A program made the position numbers and the translations under genes. From NCBI GenBank assembly GCA_903870185.1, contig CAIQCE010000327.1, forward strand, positions 1 through 6,048: a stretch of DNA of 6,048 bases, in the 5' to 3' direction. Origin of the DNA: an uncultured Gammaproteobacteria bacterium (GTDB lineage: Bacteria; Pseudomonadota; Gammaproteobacteria; Coxiellales; Coxiellaceae). Every line of letters begins with the position of its first letter. The first letter of the stretch is position 1. Of this stretch, positions 1 to 6,048 are shown piece by piece. The notes under the pieces were generated by a model. It was given only the letters and a program-made list of their open reading frames with translations. It was not told the DNA's origin and ran no database searches.

Positions 1-597
1 ATCGTTTGAGCCTCAGCTTCTGGTAAAAGCCTCCTGGCCCATACGATTTGCAATGAGCTAGGTTCTGACCAAGTGGTTATTATTTCTGAGGATTCCTATT
101 ATAAAGACCGAAGTGAACTCACCTTTGAAGAACGAGCCAAGGCCAACTACGATCACCCAGATGCTTTTGAGCATAATCTACTGCATCAGCAGCTACATCA
201 GCTACAACAAGGACACTCTGTTTCCATACCGACCTATGATTACTCTCAACATTTACGCAGTAAAAAGACACGAGAAATAGGCCAACACCGAATCATTGTC
301 CTAGAGGGCATTTTATTATTTGTAGAACCCGAATTAAGAAAGTTGATGGATATCCGAATCTTTATGGATACGCCCCTCGATATCTGCCTGCTTAGAAGAA
401 TTACTCGCGATGTGATCGAACGTCAACGATCCATAGAGTCTGTACTTGAACAATATGAAAATACTGTCCGCCCGATGTATTTACAATTCATCGAACCTTC
501 CAAACGTTATGCGGATATTATTGTTCCTCGAGGCGGAGAAAATCGAATTGCAATCGATATGATTCAGGCAAAGATGCGAGAACTGTTAGCCAAATAA
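1..597 (+). pseudogene. udk: Uridine kinase (uridine/cytidine salvage), 5'-truncated by window edge, in-frame TGA in the P-loop
   Basis: Uridine kinase phosphorylates uridine and cytidine to UMP/CMP with ATP or GTP in the cytoplasm (pyrimidine salvage; known for the family). Visible in order: two codons I-V, a TGA at 7-9, then ASASGKS (10-30), the rest of the Walker A loop. Then come SEDSYYKD (nucleoside-binding region), NYDHP, the PTYDYSQH block, ILEGILL (Walker B-like strand), DTPLDICLLRR with the lid region, and the C-terminal signature TVRPMYLQFIEPSKRYADIIVPRGG. The E. coli enzyme reads GASASGKS here, so the TGA replaces the invariant first glycine; GGA to TGA is one base. The 195 codons after it have no further stop or frameshift and match the normal family length, so the lesion is recent or a base-call error. 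A GTG at 73 could restart translation, but a 174-aa product from there lacks the ATP-binding loop and should be inactive. The true start lies left of the window. The gene ends at TAA 595-597, overlapping the convergent TolC-like gene by 34 bp. Family identity is near certain; pseudogene status is less so. Confidence 0.9.
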
Positions 598-2441
598 CTT
601 AAATCTGGCTGTATTTTTGCATCCGCCTTAGGAACTTCCTTAAATGAAACTGGCTTAACTGTAACAGGTGCTTCTCTCTTTTCCGTTAACTTAGGCAGAG
701 CCTTTTCCTCTGCTATTGAAGCCACTTTCGAATCCACCTTAGTTTGCTCTTTAACTACGACCTTTTCGACTCCTTCCTTAGGAGCTACCTTAGGGGCTAC
801 CTTCGGTGCTACATTCAACTCTGCTTTAACGACTGATTTAACTTCTACTTTAGGTGCTATTGTTTGAGTGAGATTTGGGACTGCAGTCTTCACATCCAGA
901 GGCACTATCGAAGGAACAGCCGGCGGTATAAATTGTTGATATGCTGCGTTCATCTGCTTAGAAAATCCATTTTGATAATCAACCGTAAGCGCCGTCTGAA
1001 CTTCTTTAATCTGAGCCTGTAAATTATCACCCTGTAAATCAGGCACTAAATTCAAGCCAACAGCTTGGTAAAATTTAGCAAAAGCATCTAATAACTTGGA
1101 CATCGCTAAGGCCTGCTCCAATCGCGCATTAATTGCATTAATACCCGATTGAACCAAAGCACTTTGACTCACCACATCAGTATCAGCCAAAACCTGCGCT
1201 TGAGTATAAAGCTGCTGACTAACAGAAGCGATTCGAACAGAATCTGCATAATCCATTAATCCTAATTGATATTGCATATAAGCCATTCGAATTTCAGTGA
1301 GGACCCCCACTGTTAAAGCCAAGCGCTGTAAATTAGCCACATCAATTTGAGCACCGGCCAATCGAATTTCTGAAGGATTAGATAATACCTGCATTAGATT
1401 CCAAGCTGACTGCAAGTTGGCACTCATCCATTGATCATTCAGATAATATTTATTATCAGTGTGATTATAGTTATAGCTAAAATTCACCCCAGGCAGTACT
1501 TTTAATTTTGCTGCTGTCAAAGACTCTAAAGCAATTCGTGATTGATAACTTGATTGTCTTAATTCAGGACGATTCACCAAAGCCACTAAATCCACTTTTC
1601 GCATGTCTGCTGGTTTAAAATTTAAATGTGGCAATCCCAAACCTGGATTGGTTAATTGAAAATCAGAATCTGGTGAAAGATTAATCAACGATGCAAGCTG
1701 CATTTTTGCCAACATTAAATTCGATTTTAATTCATTCAAATGATGCTTAGATTCCAACAATAAATATTGATATTCTAACTGCTCTTTAACAGGAGAAATC
1801 CTCTCCTTTAATGCTTGATCTGAACGATCTAGAGACTGAACCACTTGTCCATTAAACACTTGCACTTGATTATATAATTGTTGCGCGCTATAAGCCTTCC
1901 AATAACTGACAATCACATCTCCAATTAACTGTTGCTCGATCTTGCGGCGCTGCTCCTTTGCAATCAATACTTGATTGGCAGCTTGTTTGGCCCGGATATA
2001 ACTCATACCCAGATCCAAAATGTTCCAAGTCGTACCAAAGCTTTCTGTTTGCATGGTTCGAGGAGTCACGCTGCTAGTATTAGGCGTGAGGGTACCGTTT
2101 CCATTATCCAACATTTGAATTTCAGAATTATTTCGATTGCTAAAATTATAATTGGCATTAAGACCTGGTAAAGTATGCCACTTTGTCATGGTCAGTTGAC
2201 CTGCAGCTAAGGCAATATTTGCCTCTTGAATTCGATGATTAAGATTGTAGTTCAAGGCACGAACGATTGCTTCAGATAAGGTGACACGAGTGGCTTTTGG
2301 TTGATTTTGGTACATGAGCTGCAATTGATCGGCAAGACTCAGTTGATCTTGATTCGATAAGGGATGAGGCTTAACTGAACACCCTGAAACTAAACCCGCG
2401 CTCAATGCACAAGTTAGTATTCCTACCAGTAATTTTTTCAT
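564..2441 (-). CDS. TolC/OprM-family outer-membrane lipoprotein with Lys/Pro-rich C-terminal extension
   Basis: Predicted outer-membrane channel component of a type I secretion or efflux system, 625 aa. The start is taken as ATG at 2441, not the GTG six bases earlier, because the Shine-Dalgarno AGGGAG overlaps that GTG and sits 5 nt before the ATG. The N-terminus MKKLLVGILTCALSAGLVSGC is a lipoprotein signal peptide, with the lipobox ending at Cys21. Ser follows the Cys, so there is no Asp+2 inner-membrane retention signal, and outer-membrane sorting is expected. Two outer-membrane efflux repeats follow. The first is at about residues 51-253 (LSEAIVRALNYN, then a DLGMSYIRAKQAANQ helix). The second is at about 283-463, beginning VNRPELRQSSYQSRIALE, the typical NRPEL motif, followed by LPGVNFSYNYN. 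OprM-like proteins normally end near residue 470; here about 120 further residues form a Lys/Val/Pro-rich, low-complexity tail with an APKVAPKVAPK repeat. No adaptor or inner-membrane pump gene is visible nearby, so the exported substrate cannot be inferred. It ends at TGA 564-566, within the 3' end of udk. Confidence 0.88.
   Translation of the reverse strand: MKKLLVGILTCALSAGLVSGCSVKPHPLSNQDQLSLADQLQLMYQNQPKATRVTLSEAIVRALNYNLNHRIQEANIALAAGQLTMTKWHTLPGLNANYNFSNRNNSEIQMLDNGNGTLTPNTSSVTPRTMQTESFGTTWNILDLGMSYIRAKQAANQVLIAKEQRRKIEQQLIGDVIVSYWKAYSAQQLYNQVQVFNGQVVQSLDRSDQALKERISPVKEQLEYQYLLLESKHHLNELKSNLMLAKMQLASLINLSPDSDFQLTNPGLGLPHLNFKPADMRKVDLVALVNRPELRQSSYQSRIALESLTAAKLKVLPGVNFSYNYNHTDNKYYLNDQWMSANLQSAWNLMQVLSNPSEIRLAGAQIDVANLQRLALTVGVLTEIRMAYMQYQLGLMDYADSVRIASVSQQLYTQAQVLADTDVVSQSALVQSGINAINARLEQALAMSKLLDAFAKFYQAVGLNLVPDLQGDNLQAQIKEVQTALTVDYQNGFSKQMNAAYQQFIPPAVPSIVPLDVKTAVPNLTQTIAPKVEVKSVVKAELNVAPKVAPKVAPKEGVEKVVVKEQTKVDSKVASIAEEKALPKLTEKREAPVTVKPVSFKEVPKADAKIQPDLSYLANSSRIFA
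588..618 (+). terminator. Possible weak Rho-independent terminator after udk
   Basis: AGCCA (588-592) can pair with TGGCT (606-610) across a 13-nt loop, and TATTTTTG follows directly. The stem is only 5 bp and spans the udk stop codon, so this is a weak candidate. It lies inside the antisense coding region of the TolC-like gene, which may constrain it. Confidence 0.3.
777..812 (-). repeat. Three tandem 12-bp units encoding (V)APK repeats in the TolC-like tail
   Basis: On the plus strand the units are CTTAGGAGCTAC (777-788), CTTAGGGGCTAC (789-800) and CTTCGGTGCTAC (801-812), diverging by one to three bases. On the coding strand they give the repeating Val-Ala-Pro-Lys pattern at about residues 542-555. 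A further related unit (CTTTAGGTGCTA) occurs near 848. The pattern suggests growth of the tail by in-frame 12-bp duplication. Confidence 0.85.
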
Positions 2442-2446
2442 CAGCA

Positions 2447-2452
2447 CTCCCT
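2447..2452 (-). promoter_or_regulatory. Ribosome binding site of the TolC-like lipoprotein gene
   Basis: The coding strand reads AGGGAG, then 5 nt (TGCTG), then ATG. This spacing selects the ATG at 2441 as the start. The alternative GTG (2445-2447) shares a base with the Shine-Dalgarno sequence and cannot use it. Confidence 0.75.
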
Positions 2453-2521
2453 GTGTTGATCAATAATCTTACAAGACTCAAATGTGATATAAAACCACAG
2501 AAATCCCATTTCCATAAAACA

Positions 2522-2545
2522 ACTCTTTATACCACTAAAAAGAGT
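2522..2545 (-). terminator. Weak hairpin, possible terminator of the large gene
   Basis: ACTCTTT (2522-2528) is the exact inverse complement of AAAGAGT (2539-2545), separated by 10 nt. It lies about 55 nt past the stop codon of the large minus-strand gene. On the minus strand TGTTTTATGG follows, a short interrupted T-run. Only two of the seven pairs are G-C, so termination would be inefficient; it may be a chance inverted repeat. Confidence 0.3.
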
Positions 2546-2598
2546 ATGACAGATTAATCAATAATTCAAGTGAGAGATTGACCCGAAGCACTCGCCTT

Positions 2599-5500
2599 TT
2601 ATACCCCAGCACCCGCCTTTGCAGCAGGCAAGGATACGTCAGTACCAGCAGCTTCAGAAGCAGCAGCAGGTTTATGCCCACCACCCATAAGACGAAATTT
2701 ATCAGCAGCGGCACTACGGATCTCGGCAGCACGCCTCGCTTCAGCAGCAGCATGCTTTGCCTCGGCAGCCGCACGATCCGCTTTCACTACCTCTCGAGCA
2801 GCCGTTATAAATAAAGCAGAGCCTGTTGGACTCAATGCCTCTGTGGATACGACCACAGGTTTTACTTTATTAATTTTTCGAATGACTACAGAAGTATTGG
2901 GATTAATATCTTTAATAGATGTCTCAGTAATTACACCTGTCTCATTAATGTCCAGTTTAAGGTATTGCTCAAGTGCTGCAGGTCCGGTCTTAGTCGATTT
3001 TAATAGTACTATTCCCAAATCTTTACAGAATTTAATGAAGTGTTTAGAGCGATTCAAATAGGGTAGATCAGTTCTAGTGTCAGTAAAATGTTTTGAAATA
3101 CTTTGTTCCAAAGCACTAAATAAGGCAGGGTGTGACAACTTAATGTTGCCAATATTGCCCTTAGCTCTCACTAATTCAATTCCAATTTTCAAAGCATTTT
3201 GATAGGCCATTTCCGCTTTGTCAGCAGGCTCCTCCATCCCCTTAAGACCTTTGGCAAAAGGATCAACTTCCATTTTAAAACTATCCCAAACCTGTACTAA
3301 ATTTTTAATCAATAAAATAAGACCAGAAACTTCATCATAAATATTAGGATGATAACCAAGCCGTTTATTTCTAAGATTAAATTGAACCGCATGATCGACT
3401 ATTCTTCGGCCCGTCAAATAATCCACTGAAACTGAAGCCTGATCTACCACCAACACCTCATTATGCTGAGCTCGTCGATCAAAACTACTTTGTGACTCAG
3501 GATCACCTGAAAGAGAAAAAGTTGAGAAAGGACGTATAGTAAGGTCAATAGGATAATGCTCCCCTAGCTGCCCCCCTTGCAGGAGCCCTTTCCCCTTTAA
3601 GCCAATAGATACCATTTGTCTTTTTATAATGACAAAAGCATTAATTTCACCCGAACCTGTTACTTCAAACTCAAAACCACTGGCTTTTAATTTTAACTTA
3701 ACCCATTCAAAAATATCATTTAAGTTAAGTTCTGGCTTCAAGCAAGCTAATCTTAAATCGATATCCAATCGACCTTGATTGTCGACACCTGTTCCGATAA
3801 ATTCAACTCTAAATAAATCACCCAAAGCTTCCAAAAGATTATCAACAATAGGGTAATTGATAGATGTAAAGTAACAACTTTTAAGTCTTAGCAATAAAGC
3901 AGTCACATTCCTGTAATACCGCTTATAAAACTTCCATCGCAAAATTTCATCTTTACTATCATCTATAAAAGCATCCATTGGAAAAGCCCAATCATTTAAA
4001 ATATCATTCCAAGATTTTTCAAAACTAGAAGAATCTTCTAAAATCACCTCTAAAGGTCGATATTCGCTTAATGCAACTGGCACAGCATTAAGAGGGCTCA
4101 TGACACTAGAGAAATCAAACTCACCCACAGGAGCATCACTGAATTTTTTAATATGATTAAAGCTATCTTGCATGATTCGAATTAACCTCTGAATCATCAA
4201 TAATTTAATCGTAATTTCAGTATTACCCGGGAATTTCGATAAATAATATTGCAAAGAAGAATAAACAGGCAATACTCTAGAATATAAAGCTTCATAAGAC
4301 GCAAAAAAATCATTACTATATTTTTTCAAAGGGTTAAAGACATCTACAATAACCTCAACTGAACCTGGCTCTTCCGGCAAAAATCGCCCATTAAAAAACA
4401 CTTCAATTTTATTCGCAATATCATTTAAACTTTGTTTGAAAGCAGGAGGAGCAGAATCATCTTCTGCACCGGCAACCAATCTACATTCATTTTTTAACTT
4501 ATTGAGTGAAATCACTATGGAATTAGAAAAATCAAAAAACCAATCCCCAACTTCAGGCCATCTTGAATATGGGAAAAATACATCTGCTATCTCTTCTGAA
4601 AGAGATATAGCGATATACGGATTTTTTAACAATGCTTCTAATTTCAAAGAGAGTGATCTAATGATTTTTTTATAGTCACGCAGTTTAATGAGAATCTCAT
4701 CAAATGGTTTAGTCTCCTCGCCCTCAACATCAGCCAATGAAATAACAGCCTTTAATGACTTAATCGCTTTAGACAACTGATTTTTTATTTCATTCACATT
4801 ACTAAATATTTTTTCTAATTTTTTAGAGAAAATAGCGGGATTAATAGCAGAGAAGGCGCCTACAGAAAACTTACCAGAAGAGCCTCCACTTTCACTTTTA
4901 GAAGAAGTAGAATCTATATCAGATCCTAAAGAACGACCTTCTAAAGACCCAGTTAAAGTAGAAGCATCTGGAGAGGCTGAACCCACACTTTCAGTTTTAA
5001 ACCCAGCACCAGCGGTAGCAACAGCCCCTACTCCAGACCCAGCCGGTACAGACACACTTAACTTAAGAGCCTCTTTGCTATTTTTTTTCTTTGACCTTGG
5101 TTTTGACTTTGACTTTTCTGGAACTAACAGAGGCTCATCAATTTTCCAAACCTTCTTAGCAAAAACTTCACTCAATCTCCCTGAAACCTTGGAAATATAA
5201 CCATTGAAAACTAAATAAGATAGTTCATCGCCAACAAAGCTTTCAAAAAAATCATGAAGGCCCATTAACTCATACATTGCTTTCAATTTGGTCTTATCGA
5301 TATCATCTCCTGAAAAAACCGATAACATGTAAACCATCATTTCAAGCTCACATCGCCCCAGTGCAGCCCTATTAAAATACTCATGAAGAAATAAATAACA
5401 AACCAAAATATTAGTCGCAGAATTTTTATTAAGTTCAAATTTAATAATTGGAATAAGAGGATCTATAGATATAAACCGCTCAACATCCTCAGTATACTGA

Positions 5501-6048
5501 AAAGCCATATATGCAATAGAAGTATCTTCTGCACAATGTCCAAAAGAAATAGCATGCTTCAAAAATTCAGGATACCAAAGAGTTTCAGAACAGACATAAT
5601 TAATTAAATATCGAGCAACATAAGCCTCAAGTGAATCAATACCCCTCCTTAAATCAGAAGCACCAGGCATCGCCCATTCTAACAAAAATTCAATTTTCAC
5701 ATAAATAGATGGAAGCGCCAATAGAGTCTCATCAAAATATCGCTTTAATTCCTTATCTAGCAATTCTTTTTTTGATAAACTAAGCTTTGAGTCAGTATAA
5801 TCACCATACTTCCCCGAAAACAACCCCCAGTCCAATGGAGCATCTTCTGTAAAGATTGCATCCCTATTCCTATTTTGCTCTTCAAGCTTTATTTCTCTAC
5901 TTTCTCTTGTGAATTTAGGCAAAATTAAAGCCAAATCCGATTCCTGCATGAAAACAGGGCTCGCCTCCAAAAAAATTTTCATCTGAGCAAAAAAATGATG
6001 CCTATCTTTTTTTGACTCCTCTTCTTCCCAATATTGAGTCACAATTTC
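2599..6048 (-). CDS. Large multidomain protein with nucleotidyltransferase-like core, 5'-partial
   Basis: One uninterrupted frame of 1149 codons runs from the right window edge to TAA at 2599-2601. A GTG at 6042 could be read as a start, but the frame is open to the edge and no ribosome binding site is visible, so the N-terminus probably lies outside. Residues below count from that GTG. Residues 1-300 look like a soluble helical domain, with no signal peptide or clear membrane span. Residues 305-400 are a linker: a basic stretch KSKSKPRSKKKNSK (310-323), then Gly/Ala/Ser-rich sequence. Residues 400-640 are again helical. Residues about 715-895 resemble the head of class II poly(A) polymerase/CCA-adding enzymes: GTGVDNQGRLDIDLRL with D760/D762, then IDLTIRP with D833, then DRRAQHN and DYLTGRRIVDH. 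The canonical VRD arginine is missing. The C-terminus (about 1080-1147) is Ala-rich and probably a charged helix with a flexible end. I cannot name the family. Size, linkers and architecture would suit a secreted host-directed protein, but no secretion signal is proven. The TolC-like gene follows on the same strand after about 157 bp. Confidence 0.85.
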   Translation of the reverse strand, partial: EIVTQYWEEEESKKDRHHFFAQMKIFLEASPVFMQESDLALILPKFTRESREIKLEEQNRNRDAIFTEDAPLDWGLFSGKYGDYTDSKLSLSKKELLDKELKRYFDETLLALPSIYVKIEFLLEWAMPGASDLRRGIDSLEAYVARYLINYVCSETLWYPEFLKHAISFGHCAEDTSIAYMAFQYTEDVERFISIDPLIPIIKFELNKNSATNILVCYLFLHEYFNRAALGRCELEMMVYMLSVFSGDDIDKTKLKAMYELMGLHDFFESFVGDELSYLVFNGYISKVSGRLSEVFAKKVWKIDEPLLVPEKSKSKPRSKKKNSKEALKLSVSVPAGSGVGAVATAGAGFKTESVGSASPDASTLTGSLEGRSLGSDIDSTSSKSESGGSSGKFSVGAFSAINPAIFSKKLEKIFSNVNEIKNQLSKAIKSLKAVISLADVEGEETKPFDEILIKLRDYKKIIRSLSLKLEALLKNPYIAISLSEEIADVFFPYSRWPEVGDWFFDFSNSIVISLNKLKNECRLVAGAEDDSAPPAFKQSLNDIANKIEVFFNGRFLPEEPGSVEVIVDVFNPLKKYSNDFFASYEALYSRVLPVYSSLQYYLSKFPGNTEITIKLLMIQRLIRIMQDSFNHIKKFSDAPVGEFDFSSVMSPLNAVPVALSEYRPLEVILEDSSSFEKSWNDILNDWAFPMDAFIDDSKDEILRWKFYKRYYRNVTALLLRLKSCYFTSINYPIVDNLLEALGDLFRVEFIGTGVDNQGRLDIDLRLACLKPELNLNDIFEWVKLKLKASGFEFEVTGSGEINAFVIIKRQMVSIGLKGKGLLQGGQLGEHYPIDLTIRPFSTFSLSGDPESQSSFDRRAQHNEVLVVDQASVSVDYLTGRRIVDHAVQFNLRNKRLGYHPNIYDEVSGLILLIKNLVQVWDSFKMEVDPFAKGLKGMEEPADKAEMAYQNALKIGIELVRAKGNIGNIKLSHPALFSALEQSISKHFTDTRTDLPYLNRSKHFIKFCKDLGIVLLKSTKTGPAALEQYLKLDINETGVITETSIKDINPNTSVVIRKINKVKPVVVSTEALSPTGSALFITAAREVVKADRAAAEAKHAAAEARRAAEIRSAAADKFRLMGGGHKPAAASEAAGTDVSLPAAKAGAGV
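2602..2805 (-). other. Ala-rich C-terminal tail of the large protein
   Basis: The last ~68 residues contain AAREVVKADRAAAEAKHAAA and related heptad-like Ala/Glu/Arg/Lys segments to about residue 1117, then a Gly/Ala-rich end (LMGGGHKP, ending AAKAGAGV). Codons are mostly GCN, giving clustered CAG/GCA triplets on the plus strand and a local GC content clearly above the rest of the gene. A solvent-exposed single helix followed by a disordered end is the likely form. Confidence 0.6.
3358..3900 (-). other. Domain: putative divergent poly(A)-polymerase/CCA-type nucleotidyltransferase head
   Basis: This part of the large protein (about residues 715-895) follows the motif order of the family: a helix (PIVDNLLEALGDLF), a strand ending in a Gly-rich turn (EFIGTGV), DID (3757-3765) in place of the catalytic DxD, then FVIIKR and a later strand IDLTIRP whose Asp (3544-3546) matches the third carboxylate of xEVATFR. 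DRRAQHN corresponds to RRDFTIN, and DYLTGRRIVDH to the YDxxTGxxxDPxGG segment. The loop between GG and DxD is about four residues shorter than usual, its VRD arginine is absent, and the following RxLRAxRF nucleotide-recognition helix is not recognisable. All three carboxylates being present allows catalysis; the other losses argue for altered specificity or inactivity. The assignment is by eye only. Confidence 0.45.
4843..5130 (-). other. Low-complexity basic/Gly-Ser linker of the large protein
   Basis: Residues about 305-400 start with a 14-residue stretch holding eight Lys/Arg, then Gly, Ala, Ser and Thr dominate with scattered Asp/Glu. This is the composition of a disordered linker separating two folded halves. 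The basic stretch is encoded in part by an A8 homopolymer (T8 at 5081-5088 on the plus strand). Confidence 0.65.

Larger units (their letters stand above)
2442..2598. other. Intergenic region between the large gene and the TolC-like gene
   Basis: This gap of about 157 bp is AT-rich and holds the Shine-Dalgarno sequence above and a weak hairpin (2522-2545). On the minus strand TAAGAT (2466-2471) could serve as a -10 element about 24 nt before the ATG, but no convincing -35 element sits at the usual distance, so no promoter is called. The gap and its own ribosome binding site suggest the TolC-like gene can be expressed independently of the large gene. Confidence 0.5.

Noticed and set aside
7..9. 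TGA reassigned to glycine (as in some candidate-phylum bacteria) or read as selenocysteine
   Set aside because: The two long genes in the window, over 1770 codons with many glycines, contain no in-frame TGA, and the TolC-like gene ends at TGA. The proteins look gammaproteobacterial. Uridine kinases need Gly here, and no selenocysteine insertion hairpin or precedent is evident.
73..597. A shorter functional kinase starting at GTG 73
   Set aside because: It would lack the whole Walker A loop, which is clearly encoded upstream at 10-30 in the same frame, so the conserved frame extends to the window edge.
1932..2171. Plus-strand ORF of 79 codons
   Set aside because: It lies wholly antisense to the conserved first efflux repeat and has no ribosome binding site or recognisable motif; it is a shadow frame.
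2442..2447. GTG at 2447 as start of the TolC-like gene
   Set aside because: The Shine-Dalgarno AGGGAG overlaps this codon, while the ATG at 2441 has ideal spacing and begins a canonical MKK signal peptide.
2655..2760. CAG/GCA trinucleotide repeat cluster as a possible microsatellite or CRISPR-like array
   Set aside because: The triplets are irregular and simply reflect runs of Ala codons in the coding frame; there are no spacers or constant repeat units.
2535..2814. Short ORFs on both strands over the end of the large gene
   Set aside because: They are shadow frames produced by the Ala-codon-rich, GC-rich tail, with low-complexity Leu/Val or Ser/Arg translations and no start signals.
2843..3061. 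Plus-strand ORF of 72 codons
   Set aside because: It is antisense to the large coding frame, with no family resemblance or start context.
4436..4675. Plus-strand ORF of 79 codons
   Set aside because: It is antisense to the helical domain of the large protein, with no ribosome binding site or motif.
5949..6042. Internal starts of the large protein (GTG 6042, ATG 5982, ATG 5949)
   Set aside because: None has a well-spaced Shine-Dalgarno; a GGAGG before ATG 5949 is about 14 nt away. The frame is open to the window edge, so the true start is more likely outside.

Overview
This is a low-GC gammaproteobacterial window. The udk product closely resembles the enterobacterial/gammaproteobacterial type of uridine kinase, and the other two genes encode a TolC-family outer-membrane lipoprotein and a very large protein of no family I can name outright. 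Moderate AT richness, a kinase gene interrupted by a nonsense codon, and a giant multidomain protein with low-complexity linkers would fit a host-associated lineage such as the Legionellales/Coxiellaceae. That placement is an inference; nothing in the window proves it.

Layout: (1) 1-597, plus strand: the body of udk (uridine kinase), cut by the window edge at its 5' end and carrying an in-frame TGA at 7-9 where the first glycine of the Walker A P-loop should be. The remaining 195 codons are open and well conserved, so this looks like a very recent pseudogene or a base-call error. (2) 564-2441, minus strand: a 625-aa TolC/OprM-type outer-membrane lipoprotein with an extra Lys/Pro/Val-rich C-terminal tail of about 120 residues. 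Its last codons overlap the 3' end of udk by 34 bp, tail to tail. (3) 2442-2598: a short intergenic region with a clear Shine-Dalgarno sequence for the TolC-like gene and a weak hairpin after the upstream gene. (4) 2599-6048, minus strand: at least 1149 codons of one reading frame running off the window's right edge. It encodes a large, mostly helical protein with a Lys/Ser/Gly-rich linker, a region that resembles a divergent poly(A)-polymerase/CCA-enzyme nucleotidyltransferase head, and an Ala-rich C-terminal tail.

The three genes do not form an obvious pathway. udk is convergent with the other two. The TolC-like gene lies about 157 bp downstream of the large gene on the same strand but has its own ribosome binding site, and no pump or adaptor partner is visible. 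The most novel element is the large protein with its cryptic nucleotidyltransferase-like core. The sharpest single observation is the stop codon in the udk P-loop. I saw no RNA genes, insertion sequences, CRISPR arrays or attachment sites.
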